From positions 124,001 to 188,000 of the forward strand of contig CALMAH010000011.1 of assembly GCA_937859595.1 (NCBI GenBank): a stretch of DNA of 64,000 nt, read 5' to 3'. Both the position numbers and the translations under genes were made by a program. The stretch comes from an uncultured Acidobacteriota bacterium. Its GTDB lineage: Bacteria; Acidobacteriota; Blastocatellia; Pyrinomonadales; Pyrinomonadaceae. Each line of letters starts with the position of its first letter. Within the stretch, counting starts at the first letter, position 1. The notes under the pieces are model-generated. The model was not told where the DNA came from, did no database searches, and saw nothing but the letters and a program-made list of their open reading frames with translations. Shown here one piece after another: positions 43,175-52,010 of the stretch.

Positions 43175-46100
43175 TTAGTTAAAGAAATAACGCACACCGA
43201 ACTGGATCCGGTAAACGTCATTGATACCAGAAGAACGCTGGAAAGTGTTGGAAAGCAGCTGCCCGCTGATGGTACGCAAACAATACCTTGCCGCATTCGG
43301 ATCAGAAGTTCCCGGCCGACATGTGGCATTTCCTGCGGTACTGACAGTTACGAGCGGTTGAGTGGTGACAAAGCTGTTGCCGCCGCCCCAATTCTTGTTG
43401 AGCAGATTTCCGAAGTTCAGAACATCCGCTCTGAACTGGAACTTATGTCGCTGTCCGCCGAGTCTTACGAAAACGTCCTGTGCGACGCTAAGGTCCATTC
43501 TATGAACGAAAGGTGCAAAAACCGCCCCGCGTTCAACGTATCGGCCCCTGTTCTTCGACAGGTACCTATCCTGTTCAATGAAGGCGTTCCACGCCGCTGC
43601 CTGTTGGGCCGGGGTAAAGAGAACGGTACCTGAGGCGTTCGTTATGTTGCCGAAATTCATCTCCGAGATATCGCGGTGGATGTAGATCAGGTCGTTACTC
43701 GTACCGCCGTCGCCATTCAGGTCACCGCCGAAAACATAGCTCGTATTGAACTGTGGCCTCGATTCCCAGAATGCGGAGATAGCAGTTGCACCGAACTTGA
43801 AGTATTCCTTCCTGTAAGTTGCTGCGACAAACACCCGGTGCTTGGGGGTGTTGCCGCTGAACGCCACACCCGGATCGTTAGGATTACCGGCATGCTGGTT
43901 GTTGTTCCACGATCCAAAGGCGATCGATCCCGGGTCGACAGTATTTCGACCGACGCCGTAGCTGTAGGCGCCCTTTGCATAGAAACCATTCGCAAAAGGC
44001 CTTTCGAGTGTAAAGGCCAGGTTCCAGGCCCTGCCAACATTTTGGTTCTTCAAGACTATGGCGCTGGTTATATTGCTGTTGATCCTGTTGCCAGCCGTCC
44101 AACGAGGCCTGTTGTCAGCACCCGTAAAGTTCGTGCTCGGGTTAGCCAGGTTCGCGTTTATGTAGTAGATACCGTTCACGTCTCTGGAATAGAGATACTC
44201 GGTGCCGGCGATCAGGCCAAGCGGGAGCCTGTAGTCAGCGGCGATCGTCGAACGCCAGAGCTGCGGGAACTTGAATGAGGGGTCGGTAATGGCTAGTCCA
44301 TAGGACGCAGCAGGGGCTCCGGTTACGGTTGCCGGCTTGTAGTGATCCGGGTTCGGATTCCACGGCCTTGCAGTCGTATTATCAATTTGCTCAAAGCCGG
44401 TCAATATGCCGTTCTCGCCTATTTGATTAGAGATCCAGACATACGCCGGACGTCCCGAGAAAAGCCCGGAGCCGCCGCGGATCTGGAGTTTGCTATACGG
44501 GCTCCAATTAAATCCGAGCCTCGGAGACCACAAAATATTAGGATCCGGAAGTTTCTCAGTGGAATACTGGACATTAGTACCGGTCTCGTCTCTGAAGGTA
44601 AGTGCATTGGCTTGCGGATTAGTAAACCCTGTATCGCCGAAGAACGGAACGTCAATTCTCAGTCCGTATGTTAATGAGAAGTTGTCCCGAACCCTCCAAA
44701 CATCCTGGCCATAAAACCCGGTGTAGATCACTTTGAGTGGCTGTACCGGCTTTTCAAGTCCGGGTACGTTGGACCAACGAACCTGGAATCGTCGCAGATT
44801 TACGGGTGACGTGGTCCGGTTCGGATTCAGGAGATAGTCGTTCGCATCAGTATAGAAATCCTGGAGCGAGTTATAAACATACACGCTCTGAGAACCCGGG
44901 AAGAAAACGTTCTCCGATTCGTAGCGCTCAAAACTCACGCCGGCAGTGATCGTATGTGCTCCCCGATAGAAGGACATATTGTCCTGGATCTGGAACGACT
45001 TATAGCGAAGTTCGTTATTTGGTGTGAACGGCTCCGATCCAAACGAGGTGTATGTAACCCCATCCTGCAAGATGTCCACCATCGGGAAGAGATTGGTGAT
45101 CGCTCCGCGGCTTTCATCCTGCTTCGTGTAGCCGATGAGGAGACTGTTGGAGACGCCGCTGCCCCACATCGATGTCCACTCACCAACGAAAGAGCGAATA
45201 TTCTCGAGGATGGTGTAGTTAGAATTCTGGAAGTTCAATGCATCCAGCCTGGTCCGCCGATTACCAAATCCCAGGGAGGAGGAATCCGACATCAATACGT
45301 CGGTCTCGGAATCAAGGTGCATGTAACGGAAGGTAAGCTTGTTCCTAAGGTTTGCGTTGTAATCCGTCCTGATAAGGAACTTCTTTGCGGGGGTATTGTG
45401 ATCATAACCCTGATATCCTCCGGTTTCGTAACCGAAATTCGACCTAAGATAGTTGCTGAGCTGGTCGAGATCAGAGGCCAGCACACGGGTGACGTTCCCT
45501 GTCCTGCATCCGGTTCCCGGACAGGCTTGCCAGGTTGTTCCGGGCTGCGTCAAGAGCTCGTCCTCATAGTTTACGAAGAAGAAGACCTTGTCCCTTCCCG
45601 AAATGAACGGCGAGGTTGCCCGCGGGCTCATATTGATGAACGGAAGCGGGCCGCTTGCCGTAAAACCCCATGTTCGAAACTTGAAATCTCCCGGATCGAA
45701 TGAGTTGGTGCCCGCCTCTTTACCGACAAGGCTCGGGTTCCTCCAAATGTAGTACGCCGATCCCGCATACCTGTTCGCCCCGCTCTTGGTAATAACGTTA
45801 ACGTCCGCACCGACGAAGTTGCCGTGACGCACGTCAAATGGAGCAACGTTTACCTGCAGCTCCTCAATGGCTGCGATCGATATCGGCGAAACGCCGGTAC
45901 GCTGTCCTGGCTCTCCGGCAAGGCCGAATGAGTTATTGAAGTATGACCCGTCAACCGTGACATTGTTCAAGCGATTATCCTGTCCTGCGAAGGATCCGCC
46001 TCCGCCGTATTGCGGTGTAAGTCTCGAAAAGTCGGTGAGTTGGCGGCCTATGCTAGGCAATTGAGCAATAACTTCGCTCGCGACATTGGTCGAGGCCCCG

Positions 46101-46522
46101 GTTCGAACGTCACTAAAAATGTCGTCTATCTGCACCGTTACTTCTTCGGTAATTGCCGTGCTCAATTCGAAGTTGACAGTTGTGGCCGTTCCAAGGCTAA
46201 GCTGAATATTCTGACGCGACTGATCTAAAAATCCAGTCGAACTTGCAGTGACGGTATATGGGCCGCCGACGCGCATAAGAGGGATCGTAAATCGACCTGT
46301 GTCATTCGAAACAGCCGTATATCGTGTTCCGGTAGGCTCGTGAACGGCCTCGATGGTTACGCCGCCCACCGGCTGCCCTTGCGCATCTACTACCCGCCCG
46401 ATCAGTTCGGACGTAGTAACCTGTGTAAACCCAGTAACGGCAAAAGCGGCGATCACGGTAAAGATAGCCAGAATGCGCAAATACCGAGTCGAAAACGGTC
46501 TCGCGTTAACTTTTGAATCCAT
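43175..46522 (-). CDS. Oar-like TonB-dependent receptor with carboxypeptidase-regulatory domain
   Basis: The 1115-residue protein has a signal peptide (ILAIFTVIAAFAVTGFTQ), then a carboxypeptidase-regulatory-like domain (GRVVDAQGQPVGGVTIEAVHEPTGTRYTAVSNDTGRFTIPLMRVGGPYTVTASSTGF, about 40-105), a plug-like segment (IDDIFSDVRTGASTNVASEVIAQLPSIGRQLTDFSRLTPQY), and a long outer-membrane barrel ending in YRIQFGVRYFFN with the C-terminal aromatic typical of beta-barrels. This is the Oar/'CarboxypepD_reg-like TonB receptor' type, expanded in Acidobacteriota. It imports a substrate, often oligosaccharides, peptides or siderophores; nothing here identifies which. The start has an AAAGGA site. No ExbB/ExbD or SusD gene is adjacent. 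Confidence 0.95.
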   Translation of the reverse strand: MDSKVNARPFSTRYLRILAIFTVIAAFAVTGFTQVTTSELIGRVVDAQGQPVGGVTIEAVHEPTGTRYTAVSNDTGRFTIPLMRVGGPYTVTASSTGFLDQSRQNIQLSLGTATTVNFELSTAITEEVTVQIDDIFSDVRTGASTNVASEVIAQLPSIGRQLTDFSRLTPQYGGGGSFAGQDNRLNNVTVDGSYFNNSFGLAGEPGQRTGVSPISIAAIEELQVNVAPFDVRHGNFVGADVNVITKSGANRYAGSAYYIWRNPSLVGKEAGTNSFDPGDFKFRTWGFTASGPLPFINMSPRATSPFISGRDKVFFFVNYEDELLTQPGTTWQACPGTGCRTGNVTRVLASDLDQLSNYLRSNFGYETGGYQGYDHNTPAKKFLIRTDYNANLRNKLTFRYMHLDSETDVLMSDSSSLGFGNRRTRLDALNFQNSNYTILENIRSFVGEWTSMWGSGVSNSLLIGYTKQDESRGAITNLFPMVDILQDGVTYTSFGSEPFTPNNELRYKSFQIQDNMSFYRGAHTITAGVSFERYESENVFFPGSQSVYVYNSLQDFYTDANDYLLNPNRTTSPVNLRRFQVRWSNVPGLEKPVQPLKVIYTGFYGQDVWRVRDNFSLTYGLRIDVPFFGDTGFTNPQANALTFRDETGTNVQYSTEKLPDPNILWSPRLGFNWSPYSKLQIRGGSGLFSGRPAYVWISNQIGENGILTGFEQIDNTTARPWNPNPDHYKPATVTGAPAASYGLAITDPSFKFPQLWRSTIAADYRLPLGLIAGTEYLYSRDVNGIYYINANLANPSTNFTGADNRPRWTAGNRINSNITSAIVLKNQNVGRAWNLAFTLERPFANGFYAKGAYSYGVGRNTVDPGSIAFGSWNNNQHAGNPNDPGVAFSGNTPKHRVFVAATYRKEYFKFGATAISAFWESRPQFNTSYVFGGDLNGDGGTSNDLIYIHRDISEMNFGNITNASGTVLFTPAQQAAAWNAFIEQDRYLSKNRGRYVERGAVFAPFVHRMDLSVAQDVFVRLGGQRHKFQFRADVLNFGNLLNKNWGGGNSFVTTQPLVTVSTAGNATCRPGTSDPNAARYCLRTISGQLLSNTFQRSSGINDVYRIQFGVRYFFN

Positions 46523-46949
46523 AATTTTTCCTTTGGTTTCTATTTTTCTTTTTAGTCCGAACTTCAGGCCTTAGTTTCGAAGTCGACCTACTCCAGCTTA
46601 ATTTTTTGGTGTTAGATCCCTGATCAATCCGGCAAACATCTTAGCCAAGATCCACAAGCAGACGCTTGTGGCAATTACCCGATGCCCGCGCTCGAATCGG
46701 CCTGTCGGCAACGCATTTCAGAGGTATTAAACACTGAAAATGCCCTTGAGAATTTTAGGTACCTTAATTATGTCCTTTTATGTGCATAAGTCAACCTATT
46801 TCGGGCATGATTCGATTAAATATTTGTTAACGAGATCGTGCGATATCCAGCACAGCATTGAGGGACCGGCTTTTAGTGAATTTCGTCGCGGATCAATGCC
46901 CGGCCGCGAGTCAGTTCTCGCCTCGTATGCTATGCTTGTGGCCGGCTAT
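46523..46949. other. Divergent intergenic region between the TonB receptor and ALDH
   Basis: The frame of the ALDH gene is open back to 46740, but the residues there (MPLRILGTLIMSFYVHK...) do not look like protein from this family. The region is AT-rich near both ends and contains a possible hairpin (CCACAAGC...GCTTGTGG near 46650-46670). No convincing promoter with both boxes was found. Confidence 0.4.
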
Positions 46950-48533
46950 ATGACTACTGTTTTCGGTCCAGAAATTGGCGAACTGGTTTCTGTTGATCCG
47001 GCTACCGGTGCCGAGCTCGGGCGGGTTGCCGAAACGCCGCCGGAGGCGGTGGCGGCTGCGGTCGAAAGGGGACGTGCGGCATTTATCGGATGGCGGAAAA
47101 CGGGCTTTTCTGAGAGGCAGCGAGCGGTAATGAGTGCGCGCGAGGTGATATTGGCGGAAATTGACGAGATCGCCGGGCTCATCTCCGCGGAATCAGGCAA
47201 GCCGGTTGCGGAGGCCATCGCGATGGAGATCGCCCCGGTTCTCGATCTGATGCAGTGGATCGGTCGAAACGCGGAAAGGATGCTCAAACCGCGTCGGATC
47301 GGCATCGGCCTTTTCTCCCTAATGGGGAGATCGTCAAAGGTCATTTATCATCCGCTCGGGGTCATCGGCATCATTCCGGCATGGAACTATCCTTTCTCTA
47401 TCCCCCTCGGCGAGGCCGTAATGGCCATTATGGCCGGGAATACGGTGGTGTTGAAACCCTCGGAAATGACGCCGCTGGTCGGGCTAAAGATCGGTGAAGT
47501 ATTTGAGAAAGCAGGTTTTCCGCAGGATGTTGTGCAGGTCGTGTCGGGAGCCGGGGAGACCGGTGCCGCTTTGGTCAGGGCCGCCCCGGACAAAATGATC
47601 TTCACGGGTTCGACTGCCACAGGCAAGAAGATAATGGCCGCTGCGGCAGAAAGCCTAACGCCTGTTGTGCTCGAACTCGGCGGAAAAGACCCGATGATCG
47701 TTTTTGACGACGCCAATGTCGAATTAGCGGCATCCGCGGCAGTCTGGGGTGCATTTTGCAACTCCGGGCAGAACTGCGCGGCAGTTGAGCGGCTTTATGT
47801 ACAGGAAGGAATCGCGGACAATCTGACGAAACGGATCATTGAGAAAACACTTGAATTAAAGCAAGGCCCCGGAACCCATGAGGAGGTTTCAATAGCCGCG
47901 ATGTCCTCAGAACGGCAGATCCGTATCGTTGAGCGGCACGTTGACGATTTCCGAGAAGCCGGAGCGACCATCGAGACCGGCGGACGGCGTGTTCCCCGCG
48001 GGGTCGGTCTGTCCGATCTTTACTTTGAACCCACTGTCATAACGGGCGCGACCAACGATATGCGGCCGATGAGGGAAGAGACGTTTGGCCCGCTACTGCC
48101 GATCTGCACTTTCCAGACCGAGGAAGAGGCGGTCGCTCTGGCAAATGACAGCGAATATGGGCTGACGGCGAGCGTGTGGACAAGCGACTACGCAAAAGCC
48201 CGCCGCGTCGCTCGACAGATCGAGGCCGGCACCGTCTGCATTAACGAGGTGCTTTATACTCACGGGATCGGCCAAACGCCCTGGGGCGGTTTCAAGAACA
48301 GCGGGCTGGGCAGGACCCACGGCTACGAAGGGCTCATGGAACTCGTAAAACCGCAGCACATTCACACAAACCGGTTCGCGATCCTGCCCGATGCGTGGTG
48401 GATGCCCTATTCGCCGACTGCGGTCGATCTATTTCGCAAGATGTCGCGGACTTTCGCATCCGGTTCGCTTCTCAAAACTGTTGCCCTTCTGCCAATGTTG
48501 GTAAAGCGGACGAGGGAATTATTAAAAAAATGA
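46950..48533 (+). CDS. NAD(P)-dependent aldehyde dehydrogenase
   Basis: The 527-residue enzyme has the ALDH order: PAWNYPFSIPLGEAVMAIMAGNTVVLKPSEMTP (cofactor), GSTATGKK, catalytic Glu in LELGGKDPMIV, catalytic Cys in FCNSGQNCAAVERL, then EETFGPLLP and PWGGFKNSGLGRTHG. The C-terminal tail (WWMPYSPTAVDLFRKMSRTFASGSLLKTVALLPMLVKRTRELLKK) is longer than usual, with a hydrophobic stretch like those in fatty-aldehyde or membrane-associated ALDHs. The start at 46950 is preferred to an in-frame start at 46740. Its stop overlaps the next gene (ATGA), so it is co-translated with the extradiol dioxygenase. Confidence 0.94.
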   Translation: MTTVFGPEIGELVSVDPATGAELGRVAETPPEAVAAAVERGRAAFIGWRKTGFSERQRAVMSAREVILAEIDEIAGLISAESGKPVAEAIAMEIAPVLDLMQWIGRNAERMLKPRRIGIGLFSLMGRSSKVIYHPLGVIGIIPAWNYPFSIPLGEAVMAIMAGNTVVLKPSEMTPLVGLKIGEVFEKAGFPQDVVQVVSGAGETGAALVRAAPDKMIFTGSTATGKKIMAAAAESLTPVVLELGGKDPMIVFDDANVELAASAAVWGAFCNSGQNCAAVERLYVQEGIADNLTKRIIEKTLELKQGPGTHEEVSIAAMSSERQIRIVERHVDDFREAGATIETGGRRVPRGVGLSDLYFEPTVITGATNDMRPMREETFGPLLPICTFQTEEEAVALANDSEYGLTASVWTSDYAKARRVARQIEAGTVCINEVLYTHGIGQTPWGGFKNSGLGRTHGYEGLMELVKPQHIHTNRFAILPDAWWMPYSPTAVDLFRKMSRTFASGSLLKTVALLPMLVKRTRELLKK

Positions 48534-49309
48534 CGAACCGAATGCCGGCGATCTTCTTCGGCCATGGCAATCCGATGAACGCCCTCGCCGATAACGAGTG
48601 GACGCAGGGCTGGCGGAAAATAGGAGAAACGGTACCGCCGCCCAAAGCGGTATTGTGCGTTTCGGCCCATTGGTATATTCCTGCCGTTGCAGTCACCGCA
48701 ATGGAGCGGCCCCGAACGATCCATGACTTCGGCGGCTTCCCGCCGGAGCTTTTCGCGGTCCAATATCCGGCCCCGGGTTCGCCCGAATTGGCCAAGAAGG
48801 TCAACGTTCTGCTCGGCGGTGAATGTTTAATGGACTCCAGCCAGTGGGGGCTCGATCACGGGACCTGGTCGGTCCTTTGTCATGTTTTTCCGGACGCTGA
48901 TGTCCCGGTCGTTCAGCTTTCGATAAATGAGGCCGAGCCCGCCGCCTTCCATTACACACTTGCGCAAAAGCTCGCTCCCCTTCGCGACGAAGGCGTGCTG
49001 ATCGTCGGCAGCGGCAATCTTGTACACAATCTGCACGCCTATGCGTGGGGCCGCCAGACCCGCGAACCGCTCGACTGGGCACTGAGGTTCGACCAGCTTG
49101 CCCGCCGGCTTATGCTCGCCGGCAATCACGAACCGTTGATAAATTATGAATCGCTTGGCCGCGATGCACTTCTCGCAGCCCCGACCCCCGACCACTATCT
49201 TCCGTTACTTTATGTGTTGGGACTGCAGCTTCCCGGTGATGGGGTGAACTTTCCTGTTGAGGGTTTTGACGGCGGCTCGATCTCGATGACCGCGGTGGAG
49301 ATCGGCTAA
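48530..49309 (+). CDS. ygiD: LigB-type extradiol dioxygenase, YgiD/DOPA dioxygenase-like
   Basis: The 259-residue protein has the family motifs FFGHGNPMNAL (metal His), VSAHWYIP, FPPELFAVQYPAPGSPELA, GLDHGTWSVLCHVFPDADVPVVQLSIN and GSGNLVHNL. YgiD-type enzymes cleave L-DOPA or other catechols between or next to the hydroxyls with Fe or Zn in the active site. It overlaps the ALDH stop by four bases. At its 3' end it overlaps the convergent COMT-like gene by about 200 nt. The neighbouring ALDH and COMT suggest catechol metabolism. Confidence 0.93.
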   Translation: MTNRMPAIFFGHGNPMNALADNEWTQGWRKIGETVPPPKAVLCVSAHWYIPAVAVTAMERPRTIHDFGGFPPELFAVQYPAPGSPELAKKVNVLLGGECLMDSSQWGLDHGTWSVLCHVFPDADVPVVQLSINEAEPAAFHYTLAQKLAPLRDEGVLIVGSGNLVHNLHAYAWGRQTREPLDWALRFDQLARRLMLAGNHEPLINYESLGRDALLAAPTPDHYLPLLYVLGLQLPGDGVNFPVEGFDGGSISMTAVEIG

Positions 49310-50198
49310 GTCCCTGATCTATCGGCTTGCAGGTCTGTTTGCGCCGATCATTATCTGAATCTGGCAGATCAACCTCACAGTAAGTAAGACGCGGCTGCAG
49401 TTTCAAGGGAAACGGGACTTGCGCTTCCACGCGTGACGGTTCCATGGCCGGATGAAGGTACTCCGAGACTAGAACAAGGTCCTTGATCACTGACTGATAC
49501 TCGACGTGGGTCTCGTGCTCCTCGGTCTTCCAAAGTTTGCCTTCATTTTCCTTCATATAGGCGTGGTATTCGGGAGCGCCGGGAAACTTGACGTTGTCGG
49601 CCACGGCAAGAGCGCCGCGCCGCAGCCAGCCGCGTTCTACGATCATCTGAATGTCGGGAAGATAGGCTTCCTTGGCGTGGTCCAGAAAGACCAGGTCGAG
49701 CGTTCCCGGGCCAAACCCGTATTCGCTCTCGAGCGCGTCGGCTGTCACGCCTCCATCACCGAGCGTGCCAACGATCACTGTAACGCGGTCCGAAACGCCC
49801 GCGTGTTTATGGATGCGGCGGGCAATGTCGGCATTGTCGGCGTTGAATTCGATGGAGTAGATCTTAGCATGCGGGGCGGCCACGGCCATTCGAATTGAGC
49901 TGTAGCCGCAGTAGGTGCCGAGTTCCAGCACCTGCAACGGGTTTGCACGCTTCACCGCTTCATCCAGTATCGCGCCTTTTTCGTCGCCGACATTTATCAA
50001 AAAACTCTCGCTATAAGCAAATTCGTCGATCACGCGAATGGCATCCGCCGCGTCGCCCTCGCGGGCATTTTTAACGACGTGATCAGCCAGTCTCGCCTCG
50101 CGTCCGTCGCCTACCTGCCACTCGGTCGTCAGGTGTTTCATTCCAAGCATCATCCGCCAAAACGACCAACGCAGAAAAGGGATCTTTCGCCAACTCAT
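49110..50198 (-). CDS. Catechol O-methyltransferase-like protein with a long 3' extension
   Basis: Residues about 50-250 match eukaryote-type COMT: LELGTYCGYSSIRMA (SAM site), YSIEFNADNADIARRIHKHAG, FLDHAKEAYLPD (Asp173) and VADNVKFPGAPEYHAYM (Asp201, Asn202), which are the Mg ligands of rat COMT. COMT transfers methyl from SAM to a catechol hydroxyl. The start at 50198 has a perfect GGAGGTGAT site. The protein should end near residue 250; here the frame continues for about 110 more residues (Ser/Arg/Pro rich) to 49110, the last 66 antisense to ygiD. A lost stop codon or frameshift at the natural end is likely. An active enzyme is still possible. Confidence 0.85.
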   Translation of the reverse strand: MSWRKIPFLRWSFWRMMLGMKHLTTEWQVGDGREARLADHVVKNAREGDAADAIRVIDEFAYSESFLINVGDEKGAILDEAVKRANPLQVLELGTYCGYSSIRMAVAAPHAKIYSIEFNADNADIARRIHKHAGVSDRVTVIVGTLGDGGVTADALESEYGFGPGTLDLVFLDHAKEAYLPDIQMIVERGWLRRGALAVADNVKFPGAPEYHAYMKENEGKLWKTEEHETHVEYQSVIKDLVLVSEYLHPAMEPSRVEAQVPFPLKLQPRLTYCEVDLPDSDNDRRKQTCKPIDQGLSRSPPRSSRSSRRQNPQQESSPHHREAAVPTHKVTEDSGRGSGLREVHRGQAIHNLSTVRDCRRA

Positions 50199-50304
50199 AT
50201 CATCACCTCCGGCACTAATGCGCCAGCGATAGTACAGCACAAACAATCCTGCGTCAAAACACTCGGTTGTCCTTCGATGAACCTGAGTCGATCATGCTTT
50301 CCTC

Positions 50305-50333
50305 TTGACAGCCATTGTTATAACGACTATCCT
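50305..50333 (+). promoter_or_regulatory. Leaderless-type promoter of the marR gene
   Basis: A perfect TTGACA (50305-50310) and TATCCT (50328-50333) are 17 nt apart. The ATG is at 50341, 7 nt beyond the -10 box, where transcription should start. Confidence 0.65.
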
Positions 50334-50340
50334 TAGAAGT

Positions 50341-50829
50341 ATGAGCGTTGCACTGCAAAAAGAACTGCAACAGACTAAGCCTTTTGCCAGCTTAGAAGAG
50401 GCGGCGTATCTTTCTGTGCTTGTAACGGCTGAGCGGTTCAAGACAAACGCCTCTCACATATTTAAGCAAAAAGACCTTACAGCGGCGCAATATAACGTAC
50501 TTCGGATCCTAAGAGGTGCGGGTGAGGATGGAATTTCCTGCACCGCGATCAGTGGCCGCATGATCACGCGCGATTCAGACATAACAAGAATGCTGGATCG
50601 GCTCGAGGCAAGAGGGCTTATCTCGCGGCGGCGTCAGGCAGACGATCGAAGGGTGGTAAAGGCTTTTATAACGGAAGCCGGGTTGGGAGTGCTGAGCGAA
50701 CTCGATGGCCCCGTCGGCACTTTCAATCAAGATCAAATGGCCGATCTATCAGAAAAAGAGTTACGAACGCTAATCAAGCTCTTGGAAAAGGCAAGAGGCG
50801 GTATGGCGAACAAGGGAGAAAAAATATGA
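50341..50829 (+). CDS. MarR-family transcriptional regulator
   Basis: The 162-residue protein has the MarR winged-helix: KDLTAAQYNVLRILRGAGEDGISCTAISGRMITRDSDITRMLDRLEARGLISRRRQADDRRVVKAFITEAG (about 43-112). The dimerisation helices flank it. MarR proteins repress operons and release DNA on binding phenolic or oxidative ligands. The next gene, a flavin reductase, overlaps its stop by four bases and is probably co-regulated. The promoter immediately before the start would give a leaderless message, and the regulator could repress its own promoter. Confidence 0.93.
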   Translation: MSVALQKELQQTKPFASLEEAAYLSVLVTAERFKTNASHIFKQKDLTAAQYNVLRILRGAGEDGISCTAISGRMITRDSDITRMLDRLEARGLISRRRQADDRRVVKAFITEAGLGVLSELDGPVGTFNQDQMADLSEKELRTLIKLLEKARGGMANKGEKI

Positions 50830-51389
50830 GCAATACGATCAAGATATTAGGTATCGCAGGCAGCCTGCGAAAGGCATCGACAAACCGTGGTGTGTTAAGG
50901 GCTGCCGCCGAGTTGGTGCCCGACGGCGCCGAAATGGAGATCTTTGAACTGAATGAGATCCCGCCGTATAACGAAGATCTCGAAAAAGATCCGCCGGCGA
51001 TAGTCACGGAATTCAAGAAAAAGATACGAGCGTCAGACGCCATCGTTTTCGTCACGCCTGAGTACAACTACTCGATCTCCGGCGTGTTGAAAAACGCCAT
51101 CGACTGGGCCTCTCGACCCTATGGCGACAGTGCGTGGGAGGGGAAGCCTGCGGCGATAATGGGCGTATCTGGCGGGGCGATCGCGACGGCGCGTGCTCAA
51201 TATGACCTGCGCAAATCGATGGTCTTTCTGAACATGCACCCGCTCAACCGGCCGGAAGTCATGATCGGGAACAGCGGCGAAAAGTTTAATTCCGACGGCG
51301 ACCTCACCGACGAAAAGACTAAAGAGTTCATCGCTAAACAACTAAAGGCCCTCGTCGAGTGGACGCGCCGGCTTTCATCGTCCGAATGA
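50826..51389 (+). CDS. NADPH-dependent FMN reductase / quinone reductase
   Basis: The 187-residue flavodoxin-like enzyme starts TIKILGIAGSLRKASTNRGVLRAAAELVPDGAEMEIFELNEIPPYNEDLE, then FVTPEYNYSISGVLKNAIDWASRPYG and KPAAIMGVSGGAIATARAQYDLRKSMVFLNM. This is the NADPH-dependent FMN reductase family (ChrR/YieF/azoreductase type), which reduces quinones, chromate or azo compounds. Its ATG overlaps the marR stop, so the pair is a typical MarR-controlled redox-stress operon. Confidence 0.94.
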   Translation: MSNTIKILGIAGSLRKASTNRGVLRAAAELVPDGAEMEIFELNEIPPYNEDLEKDPPAIVTEFKKKIRASDAIVFVTPEYNYSISGVLKNAIDWASRPYGDSAWEGKPAAIMGVSGGAIATARAQYDLRKSMVFLNMHPLNRPEVMIGNSGEKFNSDGDLTDEKTKEFIAKQLKALVEWTRRLSSSE

Positions 51390-51476
51390 CCGGCGGAGTA
51401 CCGCGATCTCACGCCTCCGAGGTCCGCCCACTCGTGGCCACAGGGCAGCTTGGGCTAGAATACGGTCTGGAAAGAA

Positions 51477-51827
51477 ATGAAGCTAAGCGAACAAGAGAGA
51501 TTCAGGCCGATGGTCGAGGGCGCGATCACAGAGCTGAAGGAGCAGCTCAGTATAGAAGATCCGACCGGCGAGCCGGTAAAGCCCGATAATGCTATCGGCC
51601 GGCTCTCGCGGGTTGACGCAATGCAGCAGCAGCAGATGTCGCTTGAGTTACGACGGCAGCGGCAGGCGAACCTGACGCGCCTTGAGCGAGCATTAAATCT
51701 TATTAACGATGGCGAGTACGGAACCTGTCCAAGATGCGAGGATGATATCGCCCCAAAACGCCTTGAGGCTATGCCCGATGCGATCTTTTGTTTTGATTGC
51801 GCCAACGCGGTCGAGCAGGCAGACTAG
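51477..51827 (+). CDS. DksA/TraR-family zinc-finger regulator
   Basis: The 116-residue protein has a helical coiled-coil part (about 1-75) and a C4 zinc finger, CPRCEDDIAPKRLEAMPDAIFCFDC, with Cys84, Cys87, Cys105 and Cys108. The finger and family size fit TraR/DksA, which inserts a coiled coil into the RNA polymerase secondary channel. The usual Asp pair at the coiled-coil tip of DksA is not evident, so it may be a shorter TraR/YbiI-like member. The gene is close to the recombination end of the cassette described at 51852. Confidence 0.9.
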   Translation: MKLSEQERFRPMVEGAITELKEQLSIEDPTGEPVKPDNAIGRLSRVDAMQQQQMSLELRRQRQANLTRLERALNLINDGEYGTCPRCEDDIAPKRLEAMPDAIFCFDCANAVEQAD

Positions 51828-51851
51828 CTTTTCATAACTAAATGACGCGAA

Positions 51852-51911
51852 CGACGACCTGGAATGAGCCGCGGCGGCGCAGCAGCCGTCAGCTCCAATC
51901 GACTGTTAGAC
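51852..51911 (-). mobile_element. attC-like (59-be) site at the 3' end of the amidase cassette
   Basis: On the minus strand the site begins with the R'' core GTCTAAC (51911-51905), followed by AGTCGATTGGAGCTGACGG and an imperfect hairpin in which TGGA/TCCA and TGA/TCA pair, as in attC L'' and L'. The other core is completed by TTAGAC at the cassette start: the cut falls between G (51852) and TT. Joining both ends gives G+TTAGAC, exactly complementary to R''. Confidence 0.6.
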
Positions 51912-52010
51912 CGGCTCCTCGGGCAAAGAGCCCGTCTCCTATCGTTCTCGCGCTAGCCGGAGCCCTTCTTTGGAGGTGGGTCATACTCTGACCGCGATGA
52001 CCTCAGGGTG

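Noticed and set aside
44954..45703. 249-codon plus-strand frame over the TonB receptor
   Set aside because: Antisense shadow; the minus-strand receptor is certain.
46740..46949. Extended N terminus of the aldehyde dehydrogenase
   Set aside because: The 70 extra residues do not match ALDH and look like non-coding sequence read in frame.
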